A program made the translations under genes and the position numbers. Below are positions 8,037-15,867 of a stretch of 64,000 nt of DNA, in pieces. The first letter of the stretch is position 1. Every line of letters begins with the position of its first letter. The DNA comes from Hungatella sp. UBA4396 (GTDB lineage Bacteria; Bacillota; Clostridia; Lachnospirales; Lachnospiraceae): the NCBI GenBank assembly GCA_002389905.1, contig DGRE01000070.1, forward strand, positions 3,364-67,363, given 5' to 3'. The notes below the pieces were generated by a model. It saw only the letters and a list, made by a program, of their open reading frames with translations. It ran no database searches and was not told where the DNA came from.

Positions 8037-8777
8037 ATGAATAGAGGAATTATTGTTACCGGAGGCGGGCACGGGATAGGAAAACAAATATGCCTGGACT
8101 TCATTCAAGCAGGTGATCAAGTGTGCTTTATTGATATAGATGAAAAGAACTCATATGATTTTGCAAAAGAGAATCCAAATCTGTTTTACTTTTGCGGAGA
8201 TGTGGCGGACCCTCTGACATTAAAAAGATTCATCGACTTTTCCCTTGAAAAAATGAAACGAATTGATGTATTGGTCAATAATGCCTGCCGCGGAAATAAA
8301 GGTATTCTGTCCGGCCTGTCTTATGAAGAATATGACTACACCTTATCGATTGGATTAAAAGCCCCATATGAATTAAGCCGTTTATGTAAAGACGAGTTAA
8401 TTAAAAACCGAGGAAGAATTATCAATATTGCTTCATCACGTGCATTTCAATCAGAGCCTGATACGGAAGCATATGCAAGTGCCAAAGGCGGTATTGTTGC
8501 ATTGACACATGCTCTGGCCATGTCACTGGGGCCGGATGTTCTTGTAAACTGTATTGCACCAGGCTGGATCAATGTGGAGGAGCTGCAGGAATTCAGCCGT
8601 GAAGACCATTTGGCAATTCCTGCGGGAAAAATAGGAATTCCAAAGGATATCTCGGATATGGTACTGTTTTTATGTGAACAGAATTTTATTACAGGAGAGA
8701 CCATTACTGTGGACGGCGGAATGAATAAAAGGATGATTTATCATGGTGACTGGAACTGGAGTTATCACCATGATTGA
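8037..8777 (+). CDS. Short-chain dehydrogenase/reductase (SDR)
   Basis: This is an NAD(P)-dependent classical SDR of 246 residues. The cofactor glycine motif is TGGGHGIG near the N-terminus. NNAC replaces the usual NNAG at about 81. Catalytic Ser134, Tyr146 and Lys150 lie in NIASSRA and YASAKGG. The C-terminal GETITVDGGMN is typical. CAAAGGAGG precedes the start. It is the last gene of the run that begins with the aldo/keto reductase. The substrate is probably a sugar alcohol, a keto sugar or an aglycone alcohol; this is not decidable from the sequence. Confidence 0.9.
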   Translation: MNRGIIVTGGGHGIGKQICLDFIQAGDQVCFIDIDEKNSYDFAKENPNLFYFCGDVADPLTLKRFIDFSLEKMKRIDVLVNNACRGNKGILSGLSYEEYDYTLSIGLKAPYELSRLCKDELIKNRGRIINIASSRAFQSEPDTEAYASAKGGIVALTHALAMSLGPDVLVNCIAPGWINVEELQEFSREDHLAIPAGKIGIPKDISDMVLFLCEQNFITGETITVDGGMNKRMIYHGDWNWSYHHD

Positions 8778-8956
8778 ATTTAGAGTTTCAACGATAAGGC
8801 ATGTCCCAATGATTCACAAAACAGTATAGTGTCTGAATCAGATATTAATGGATAAAATTATAGAAAAGCAGAACATTCTTTAAAAGGATGAGTTAGCTTT
8901 TTATGAGAGTATATGCTTATCCAGGAGGAATGATATTCTTCTTCGTCTGGCAGGCG

Positions 8957-8985
8957 TTGATACAATTTGATAAAATAGTTATAAG
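8957..8985 (+). promoter_or_regulatory. Sigma-A-type promoter for the iron-sulfur protein gene
   Basis: TTGATA at 8957-8962 and TATAAG at 8980-8985 are separated by 17 bases. They lie about 33 bases before the ATG at 9019. The rest of the 241-base gap after the SDR gene shows no clear terminator. Confidence 0.6.
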
Positions 8986-9018
8986 TCTATCCAAACTTAA
9001 TATTGGAAAGGTAAATCA

Positions 9019-10293
9019 ATGGGACATATTACAAGTAAAGATGCCTATAAGAATTTAGAAGAAAGAATCAACTGGTTTACACAAGGTGCTCCGCCATCTG
9101 ACAGCCTATATAAAATTTTGCAAGTTCTATATACAGAAACTGAAGCCAAATGGGTTGCACTATTGCCAGTTCGTCCATTTACTGCAAAAAAAGCGGCAAA
9201 AATATGGAATACCAGTGAAGGGAAAGCAGAAGCTTTTTTAGAACATCTTTGTGGGAAAGCGTTACTCGTAGATTCATTTTATGAAGGGGTACGCCAATTT
9301 GTTATGCCACCGCCAATGGCAGGGTTTATTGAATTTGCATTGATGCGTACAAGGGGCGATATTGATCAGAAATATTTAAGTGAATTGTATTATCAATATA
9401 TGAATGTAGAAGAAGATTTTGTTAAGGATTTGTTTTTTGCAACAGAGACACATCTTGGACGAGTTTATGTCCAGGAGCCGGTTTTGACGAATGGTAATAC
9501 AATTCATATTTTGGATTATGAAAGAGCAAGCCACATTATTGAGGAAGCAGCTCATATAGGCCTTGGAACTTGCTATTGCAGACATAAGATGTTGCATGCA
9601 GACCATCCATGTGAAATAAATGCTCCGTTGGATGTTTGTCTCACCTTCGGAAATGTCGCCCGTTCTCTTGTAGAAAATGGTCACCATGCCAGATTAATTG
9701 ATAAGAAAGAGGCAATGGATGTATTAGAACGTTCTTATGCAGCTAATCTGGTGCAAATTGGCGAAAATGTTCGTGAAGCCCCGGCATTTATTTGTAATTG
9801 CTGCGGTTGTTGTTGTGAAGCTTTGCAGGCAGCAAGAAAATTCAGCCCAATGCAGCCAGTGGCTACTACAAATTATATACCTAAGATTTCGAAACAGTGT
9901 GTAGGATGCGGTAAATGTGAAAAGGTATGCCCGGTATTAGCAATTTCCATGCAAAAAGGCAGAGAGGGTAAGGCAGTAGCTCAGGTAGATCAAGAAGTAT
10001 GTCTTGGATGTGGTGTATGTGTGCGGAGTTGTCCTAAAAATGCCATTGAATTAGTGCGAAGAGAGGTTCAAGTCATTACACCGGTGAATAGTACCCATAG
10101 ATTTGTATTACAAGCGATCGAAAAAGGAACCCTCCAAAATCTTATATTTGATAACCAGGCATTTGCGAATCACCGCGCTATGGCCGCAGTACTTGGAGTT
10201 ATTCTTAAATTACCACCTTTAAAGCAAATGACGGCCAGTAAACAGTTTAAATCCATATATTTGGATAAACTATTGTCCCACAAAAACCCATAA
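9019..10293 (+). CDS. 4Fe-4S dicluster protein with extra cysteine clusters
   Basis: This is a 424-residue cytoplasmic protein. The first 150 residues lack cysteine clusters and may include a winged-helix-like fold. A cysteine-rich segment follows: CYCRHKM (185, 187), Cys198 and Cys207, then the dense CNCCGCCC at 259-266. A ferredoxin-type domain at 294-343 carries CVGCGKCEKVCP and CLGCGVCVRSCP, binding two [4Fe-4S] clusters. No catalytic domain is recognised, so electron transfer is the likely role. It has its own promoter and a terminator after it, so it looks monocistronic. Proteins with this plan are common but uncharacterised in anaerobic Firmicutes. Confidence 0.85.
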   Translation: MGHITSKDAYKNLEERINWFTQGAPPSDSLYKILQVLYTETEAKWVALLPVRPFTAKKAAKIWNTSEGKAEAFLEHLCGKALLVDSFYEGVRQFVMPPPMAGFIEFALMRTRGDIDQKYLSELYYQYMNVEEDFVKDLFFATETHLGRVYVQEPVLTNGNTIHILDYERASHIIEEAAHIGLGTCYCRHKMLHADHPCEINAPLDVCLTFGNVARSLVENGHHARLIDKKEAMDVLERSYAANLVQIGENVREAPAFICNCCGCCCEALQAARKFSPMQPVATTNYIPKISKQCVGCGKCEKVCPVLAISMQKGREGKAVAQVDQEVCLGCGVCVRSCPKNAIELVRREVQVITPVNSTHRFVLQAIEKGTLQNLIFDNQAFANHRAMAAVLGVILKLPPLKQMTASKQFKSIYLDKLLSHKNP

Positions 10294-10367
10294 ACAACTC
10301 CACCGTCTTTATAAACAGTAAAATTGAATAGAATAGACTTTAAAGACAACTCAGCCTTGTCACATGG

Positions 10368-10414
10368 AAAAATCTCTGTTTCTTTGATCAGCGAAGAAAT
10401 TAGAGATTTTTTTT
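10368..10414 (+). terminator. Intrinsic terminator after the 4Fe-4S gene
   Basis: Arms 10368-10384 and 10394-10411 pair almost completely around a nine-base loop. The structure ends in a run of seven or more T. A-rich sequence on the other side could make it act on both strands. Confidence 0.75.
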
Positions 10415-10454
10415 ATGTAATAGGGAAGTTCTTCTGCGGAAAACTCTTGAGTGT

Positions 10455-10623
10455 AAAAATGCCCTCTGAAAGCGGGCATAAGAAGCAGACGATGCTGTTA
10501 GAAGATGTAAAAGCCTTCTTCAAACTTGTCATCATCAAGGTCATTATCCCCGATAAGGAAGTAATGCATGTCCAGTAAATCAGAGTCAGTCATGTTCTTG
10601 ACGAGAAATGATATGTTCATAAT
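10455..10623 (-). other. Possible 40-codon minus-strand gene or gene tail with its own terminator
   Basis: On the minus strand an ATG near 10620 opens a 40-codon frame ending FEEGFYIF. The frame remains open a further ten codons upstream without another start. It is followed by a hairpin (arms ATGCCC/GGGCAT) and TTTTT at 10455-10479. That is a good minus-strand terminator. No family was recognised. It is either a small gene or the surviving 3' end of a degraded gene. The rest of the 597-base gap (10294-10890) holds the plus-strand terminator, the repeat at 10717 and the promoter at 10798. Confidence 0.3.
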
Positions 10624-10716
10624 AGTCAGTAAAAATGGATTGTAAAATATTCATAAATAGATTTTACAGCAAAGAGGCACAAAGAAAATCCCCAAACCCT
10701 TCATGAGTGAGGGGCA

Positions 10717-10758
10717 GGGGAGCTGAAGTGTCGAAGACTCTTATTTACAAGATTGATA
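10717..10758 (+). repeat. Intergenic repeat, copy 1
   Basis: This stretch, with core TGAAGTGTCGAAGACTCTTA, is a diverged copy of 15475-15518. Both copies are intergenic and lie 80-100 bases before an extended -10 box. Confidence 0.5.
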
Positions 10759-10794
10759 CATATGTATGTTTTTAATAAAGTAAGAGGAACAATA

Positions 10795-10803
10795 TGATAT
10801 AAT
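10795..10803 (+). promoter_or_regulatory. Extended -10 promoter for the two-component operon
   Basis: TGATATAAT is a perfect extended -10 element (TGn then TATAAT). No good -35 lies 17 bases upstream. It is about 88 bases before the response-regulator ATG. Confidence 0.5.
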
Positions 10804-10890
10804 AAGAGAACGACTGACAGTTACCATGTATTAATTTTTGAACCGGATCAATTAATTGGGAAAATGGAAGTTTGACAGAGAGGAAGTAAA

Positions 10891-11544
10891 ATGCATAATA
10901 TTTTGATTATCGAAGATGAAAAACCTATCTCTGACTTTATCAAGCTAAGCTTGAGAGCAATGGGGTATGAGTGTGCACAGGCTTATGACGGGGAAGAAGC
11001 GGCAAATAAGATTTTGGAAAAAAGGTATTCCTTGATTCTTCTGGATATCATGCTGCCCAAAGTCAATGGATTTGAGTTAATGGAATTTATTCGTCCCATG
11101 GAGACTCCGGTGATTTTTCTGACTGCCAAAGGCAGTGTACAGGACAAAGTAAAAGGCTTTAAGCTGGGGGCAGATGATTACCTGACCAAACCATTTCAGA
11201 TCGAGGAATTGCAGGTCAGAATTGAAAATGTACTCAGACGATACTACAAAACAGATGAAATACTGACTTATAGAAATATTTCTGTAAATGTATCCTCTCA
11301 CAGGGTCACAAAGGAAGAAGAGGAGATCACCCTTACGGAAAAGGAATTTAAATTACTGGTGCTGTTTATCAGCAATAAGAATCTGGCATTATTCAGAGAG
11401 CAGATCTATGAGAAGGTATGGGAAGGGGAGTATACCGGAGAGAGCAGGACGGTGGATATGCATATACAAAGGCTGCGTAAAAAATTAGACTTATATGATC
11501 AATTGGTATCTGTGTTTAAAATTGGATACCGTTTGGAGGAGTAA
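10891..11544 (+). CDS. OmpR-family response regulator
   Basis: This is the DNA-binding output protein of a two-component system. The receiver domain (1-115) has the acidic pair at Glu9/Asp10 region, phospho-acceptor Asp52 in LILLDIMLPK and the lysine in DDYLTKPF. A winged-helix DNA-binding domain (about 125-217) contains TLTEKEFKLLVLF and SRTVDMHIQRLRKKL. Length 217 is slightly short but complete. It abuts the kinase gene, with its TAA directly before the kinase ATG, so translation is coupled. The likely target includes its own operon or the lipoprotein gene downstream. Confidence 0.95.
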   Translation: MHNILIIEDEKPISDFIKLSLRAMGYECAQAYDGEEAANKILEKRYSLILLDIMLPKVNGFELMEFIRPMETPVIFLTAKGSVQDKVKGFKLGADDYLTKPFQIEELQVRIENVLRRYYKTDEILTYRNISVNVSSHRVTKEEEEITLTEKEFKLLVLFISNKNLALFREQIYEKVWEGEYTGESRTVDMHIQRLRKKLDLYDQLVSVFKIGYRLEE

Positions 11545-12963
11545 ATGAAGCTTTCCTGGAAAATATTTTCAAATACCTTTCTGGTGGTGTTATTCTCTTT
11601 AACGCTGGAAGGGGTTGTATTGCTGTCAATGACATTTCATAAAACATACCTGCTGGAAGTTGAGAGGGAAAAAGAAAGTATCGAAAATATCCATAGAGAA
11701 TTGGTAACAGTGCTTGCATATGACAGCAGTACACTGTATAAGGAACCGATGAAAAGCATTGAAGAAGCAATTGATGTTTTAAAGGACAATTGGCAGGGGA
11801 GATCTTATAGAATAAGTGATGAAAGCGGGCTGGTGATCTTTCAAAGTGACGATGCCGAATTTTCAGATAGAGAAGCAGGCGGATTATCTCCCTATAGGAT
11901 TAAATACAGTATAGAAAAAAAGGGGGATGGATATTTCTTACAAATGTCGGTTCTGGCAGAACTGTTGGGAGAGTCTGTTATCATTGAGACTCATAAGGAC
12001 CTTACACAGATATTTGTGGAGAAAGAAGATCAGCAAAAAATATTCATTTTAACCGTAATTGCAGTAGGAATTTTAAGTGCATTGATCAATGCAGTTAATG
12101 TTATAAAACTAACAAAGCCAATCCATAAATTGATATATGCAGTAAAAAAAATCAGGTCGGGAGATTATACTGAGAGGGTGAAATATAAGGAAAAGGATGA
12201 AGTCGGCATTCTTGCATCTGATTTTAATAACATGGCGGAGCAATTAGAAGAAAAAATCAAGTTGCTGAAGGAGACAGCAAAAAAGCAGGAAGAGTTGGCA
12301 GGAAGCCTGGCCCATGAGATCAGGACGCCCCTTACTGCCATGATAGGATATGCTGATCTCATAAAAAGAAGCAAAATGGAAGAAGAAGATTTCCTGTATG
12401 CGGTAAATTATATTATTTCTGAAGGAAAGAGGCTGGAGGCACTATCTAACAGGATGATGCAGCTATTGATCGAAAAGAACGCAATGCCCAATTATACCAA
12501 CAGTACGGTCCAGATTTTATTGGATGACGCACTGGAAGCGATGAAACCGGTTTTTGACAAAAAGAATATTACTGTAAAAAAGCCGTCTGTAGATTTTCCT
12601 GTTAGGGCAGATTTGGAGCTTATGAAAAATGTGTTATTAAATATCCTGGACAATGGTGGAAAAGCGGCCGGCATGAATGGTGAAATTACGATTGAAGCTG
12701 GCTGTAAGGAAGGGAATGTGTGGATTTCCATAAAGGATAACGGAATCGGGATGCCAAAAGAGGAAATATCCAAAATCCGGGAAGCTTTTTACCGGGTGGA
12801 TAAATCCCGCTCCAGAGCAGAGGGAGGAGCAGGTCTTGGATTAGCTATCTGTTCTAACATTATGAATATTCATAAGGGTGAGATGCTGTTTGATAGTGAA
12901 GTCGGCAAGGGAACTACGGTAACATTAATATGGAAGGGAATTGTGGATGAGCAGGGTGTTTAA
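11545..12963 (+). CDS. Membrane sensor histidine kinase
   Basis: This is the partner kinase of the upstream response regulator. TM1 is at about residues 10-30 and TM2 at 166-186. An extracellular sensor loop of about 135 residues lies between them. A HAMP domain follows (190-240). The DHp site is His257 in LAGSLAHEIRTPLTA. The ATPase domain shows the N box LNILDNGG, G1 in KDNGIGM and G2 in GGAGLGLAIC. All catalytic motifs are intact, so it should autophosphorylate. The signal is unknown. The start at 11545 lies immediately after the regulator stop; GTTTGGAGGAG is the ribosome site. Confidence 0.95.
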   Translation: MKLSWKIFSNTFLVVLFSLTLEGVVLLSMTFHKTYLLEVEREKESIENIHRELVTVLAYDSSTLYKEPMKSIEEAIDVLKDNWQGRSYRISDESGLVIFQSDDAEFSDREAGGLSPYRIKYSIEKKGDGYFLQMSVLAELLGESVIIETHKDLTQIFVEKEDQQKIFILTVIAVGILSALINAVNVIKLTKPIHKLIYAVKKIRSGDYTERVKYKEKDEVGILASDFNNMAEQLEEKIKLLKETAKKQEELAGSLAHEIRTPLTAMIGYADLIKRSKMEEEDFLYAVNYIISEGKRLEALSNRMMQLLIEKNAMPNYTNSTVQILLDDALEAMKPVFDKKNITVKKPSVDFPVRADLELMKNVLLNILDNGGKAAGMNGEITIEAGCKEGNVWISIKDNGIGMPKEEISKIREAFYRVDKSRSRAEGGAGLGLAICSNIMNIHKGEMLFDSEVGKGTTVTLIWKGIVDEQGV

Positions 12964-13495
12964 TTATGTATTATATATAACAAAAATAGCTGTCTTAGCG
13001 TTTGGAATCCTGATCTTTCCAAAATTTTATTTTCAATATCAGGACCGGAAGCTGTTTTCTGAGATAAAAGAGATGGATATGAATGTTTTTCAAATGGACA
13101 GAGTAGTAAAAGATGCATTAACCATGGAAGAAAAGTTGATGTTGATAACTGACAGCAATGCAGATTTGAAGTATATAGAGCTTAAGACAGGAGACAAGTA
13201 TAGCTTATATGAGGCGCGCAGGCAGTGTTTCCGGGAGTTGTGTAAGATACCTGTATTAGAGGCCGACATATATGGTCCCTTATTAAGTGAGATTGAAATA
13301 GCCCCCTACCTGTTCATTGACCCGGAGACACCGTCAAGATCTATGTTAATTTGGAAAGGCTTCCTTACAATTAAGGATATCAAGTACCAGGTCACATTGG
13401 AAGAAGAAAGCGAGAAGCTTCTGGTTATTCAGCCGGTAGGAAAAGAAGATGATGCTTTAAAAAGGCAGTGGGAAGAATATTTAAAAAAACCGTAG
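12947..13495 (+). CDS. Membrane-anchored protein of the two-component operon
   Basis: This 182-residue protein was not recognised. It has one N-terminal hydrophobic segment (about residues 8-28, ITKIAVLAFGILIF) and a hydrophilic remainder, probably outside the membrane. The start chosen is ATG 12947, with AAGGGA eight bases upstream. A TTG at 12941 is also possible. It overlaps the kinase end by 17 bases, so it is part of the same operon and may modulate the sensor kinase. There are two cysteines (RRQCFRELCK) but no motif. Confidence 0.65.
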   Translation: MSRVFNYVLYITKIAVLAFGILIFPKFYFQYQDRKLFSEIKEMDMNVFQMDRVVKDALTMEEKLMLITDSNADLKYIELKTGDKYSLYEARRQCFRELCKIPVLEADIYGPLLSEIEIAPYLFIDPETPSRSMLIWKGFLTIKDIKYQVTLEEESEKLLVIQPVGKEDDALKRQWEEYLKKP

Positions 13496-13566
13496 GGATT
13501 ATACAAGTTTGTTACATTTATTTGTGAAAATACAGTATAACAAAAAACAAATGGAGGATTTAAAAA

Positions 13567-14343
13567 ATGAAAAACAAAAATTACAGGATGCTGCTGTTGG
13601 GAAGTATTGCGATTGCTGCGACATTGTCTATAAGTGCTTGCGGAAATAATTCATCAAATGTGCAAAGGGAAGTCAGCACTGCCAACGTATCAGAGGAAAC
13701 TACCCGGGAAGAAACGGCAGAGACAGAAAGTACTAATTCTGAAAAGGCTGATTCAAAGGAAACATCGGCTTCCAATGTAGCTACAATCGCTGATAACGTA
13801 CAGGCTGGAACAGACGAAATACCAATGGTGAAGCTGCCGGAGGGCATATCAGGCATGAAAGCAGAGACTAAGCCGTTTAAGGAGCTGAGAGATATGATCA
13901 TTGAAGATATGGAGGTGCCGGAGGATTATTATGAGACAACACATTACTTCTATAACTACGTTGATTTAAATGATGATGGGAAAAATGAAATATTTGTCAT
14001 GGTTGCGGGCCCTTACACCAGCGGTACCGGTGGAAGCAGTGCATTGCTGGTGTCTGAGAACGGTGGAAAACTGCATGTTATGCAGGAGTTTACGTTAGTA
14101 AATGAACCAATCATTATAAGTGATAAGTTAGATAATGGTTATCATAATATAATCATTCCTTATTTTGGCAATAATAAAAGTCAGTATTCCGTATTGAAGT
14201 ATACCGATGGAGCTTATAAAAATGTGCCGGATGGAGAGATGATAGATAGTCTGGATGGCATCAAAGGAAAAGCTATCATTGCCAATGACAGGCTTAACGA
14301 AGTGCAGGAAGGTATCATGGGACTAAGTCTTAGTGAACAGTAA
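13567..14343 (+). CDS. Putative surface lipoprotein
   Basis: This is a secreted, lipid-anchored protein of 258 residues. The signal peptide ends in the lipobox LSISAC-G, with the lipidated cysteine at about residue 25. A Ser/Thr/Glu-rich linker covers roughly 28-75. The folded region from about 85 contains FYNYVDLNDDGKNEIFVMV. That acidic stretch resembles the calcium-binding repeat of FG-GAP/VCBS-type lipoproteins. No enzymatic domain was seen. It follows the two-component genes by 71 bases with its own GGAGG site and may be the regulon member or sensor accessory. A strong terminator follows. Confidence 0.75.
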   Translation: MKNKNYRMLLLGSIAIAATLSISACGNNSSNVQREVSTANVSEETTREETAETESTNSEKADSKETSASNVATIADNVQAGTDEIPMVKLPEGISGMKAETKPFKELRDMIIEDMEVPEDYYETTHYFYNYVDLNDDGKNEIFVMVAGPYTSGTGGSSALLVSENGGKLHVMQEFTLVNEPIIISDKLDNGYHNIIIPYFGNNKSQYSVLKYTDGAYKNVPDGEMIDSLDGIKGKAIIANDRLNEVQEGIMGLSLSEQ

Positions 14344-14383
14344 TTACTAAAGTATTGTGTCTTTGAGAAGATGAAAGAATATA

Positions 14384-14417
14384 AAAGGAACCTCACATGG
14401 GATTGTGAGGTTCCTTT
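14384..14417 (+). terminator. Bidirectional terminator
   Basis: A perfect 13-bp stem (14384-14396 with 14405-14417) surrounds an eight-base loop. The A-run and T-run serve both the lipoprotein gene and the convergent minus-strand pseudogene. Confidence 0.85.
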
Positions 14418-14429
14418 GCTTATAAATAC

Positions 14430-15160
14430 TCATTTCCAATTGCTGATTACGATAGGCAAAAATATAATCCAATCGTTTGCTATGTGAACGATCACGGAAA
14501 CCCATAGATTTTTAGTTTTGATATATGGATAAGTGAGTATTAAACAAATGATGCCAATTCCTATTACTGCCTGATAAATGTTCCAATTGTATGTGGATAA
14601 ATGAAATACCCCAAAAAGTACAGCCGTTATGATCCAGGAGAGTAAAATTGCTTTTTTACGTGTGATTTTTACTGATTTAAAAAAATAAACAGTAAAGATA
14701 AAAACGGGATAATTGTAATAAGCTCTTCTCCTGTTAACTCCGCAATGGTCTGCAGCAGCAGTAAAAGATTCTGTCCATTTGTATTTGTTTCGATGATAAA
14801 TACGAGTGGATTCTTATCCGATAATTTAACCATGCCCAGGGAAACCTGTATCAGCCCTATTATGATGCTGGCTGCTCTTAGAAAAATAATAGTAATTAAT
14901 ATAGTAAAGATATCTCTAGGGCCTATTTTTCTAAATAATTGTATCCATTCCCATTTTACACAGGAAAACAGTGCAGCTAAAGGGATAACCACGTTGGTAA
15001 AGGCGACAAGAGAAGAATTGCAGCCCATTTTCTGAAGATATATAAATAGGACCATACTACAAACAGATGCCAATAGTAAAAATACTGCTTTTAGAACCGT
15101 TAATTGATTGCCTTTATAGAATGGGAAATCTAATATTGTGTTTATTCTATACTTAATAAG
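14430..15160 (-). pseudogene. CPBP-family intramembrane metalloprotease, frameshifted
   Basis: Two minus-strand frames join into one CPBP (CAAX protease/bacteriocin-processing) protein. The upstream frame gives membrane segments and the first motif, TGEEL. It stops just after a run of seven A (plus strand 14679-14685). Shifting by one base restores a frame with the other two motifs, GVFHLS and VIVHIANDW, ending at 14430. No ATG is found at the 5' end. The open frame reaches a stop near 15163 and could only start at TTG 15073 or a nonstandard codon. The gene is therefore probably dead. A sequencing error in the A-run would explain only the frameshift, not the missing start. Confidence 0.7.
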
Positions 15161-15385
15161 CTATGAAAACAATGATTGTTTGTCCTGTATATAATAAATA
15201 CAAATATGGCACAAAGTATCTAAGGATAAAAACTTATATGTGGCATCCCGTATGTCATTGCCAGGGTGCGGTCTATTTCAAAGGATTGGTTCAGTTATTT
15301 TATTATCTATCATTAATTCAGTGAAAAGGCAGAGGGAATAAGCCGGTTTGGCTGTGAATGCCACATACAAAAACAACTTAGCACC

Positions 15386-15457
15386 AGAAAGAAAAGGATA
15401 CCCTCTGACTGGTATAAAAAAGAGATCGAAACCAACGGAGAGGACCAAGATCAGTAA
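15386..15457 (+). pseudogene. Remnant of a GH1 glycosidase C-terminus
   Basis: The frame reads RKKRIPSDWYKKEIETNGE before a stop at 15455. This matches the last 20 residues of GH1 6-phospho-beta-glucosidases such as the tail of the gene at 3233 (KDSYEWYREVIATNG). No other GH1 part was seen nearby. The 707-base gap 15161-15867 otherwise holds an intergenic repeat and a promoter-like box. Confidence 0.5.
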
Positions 15458-15474
15458 ACAGGATCATCATCAGC

Positions 15475-15518
15475 AGGGAAGTTGAAGTGCCGAAGACACT
15501 TATTTATCACTGATTTTA
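15475..15518 (+). repeat. Intergenic repeat, copy 2
   Basis: With core TGAAGTGCCGAAGACACTTA, this is a diverged copy of 10717-10758. It lies just after the GH1 remnant and about 60 bases before the extended -10 box at 15573. Confidence 0.5.
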
Positions 15519-15572
15519 TGGTACACTTTATTAAAGTTTGCCGACAGGGTGATGCCAAAATGTTTAAAACTG

Positions 15573-15581
15573 TGCTATAAT
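15573..15581 (+). promoter_or_regulatory. Extended -10 promoter, long leader to the AI-2E-type gene
   Basis: TGCTATAAT matches the extended -10 consensus. The next gene starts 287 bases later, so any transcript would have a long leader. A nine-base inverted repeat (AAATTGGCT with AGCCAATTT) lies in that leader near 15617-15651. No known riboswitch was recognised. Confidence 0.4.
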
Positions 15582-15867
15582 AAAATAAGTCAATTTATAA
15601 ATAAGGTATACACAAATTGGCTAGATAAAATAATTATCCAAGCCAATTTTCTTATCAAGAAGAAATTTGGTGGAAAACGTTACTGTATTAATGATTGAAG
15701 GTGACGCCGTTATACTAAAAACAAAATAAAAGGCGCAGGAAACGTAGGACTACAGTCGGCATCTATTTGCATTTCACCCAGAACGGCTATTACCCGTCCT
15801 TACAGAATACATGATTGTTAGTGCCACACTATTTATGTAAAAATAATTATATCTCAAGGGAGGAAAC

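Noticed and set aside
8904..9060. Short hydrophobic open frame running into the 4Fe-4S gene
   Set aside because: It overlaps the promoter and start of the real gene, has no ribosome site and no known relative.
10324..10578. 84-codon plus-strand open frame
   Set aside because: It runs through a strong intrinsic terminator, has no ribosome site and no recognisable protein; part of it is antisense to the small minus-strand frame.
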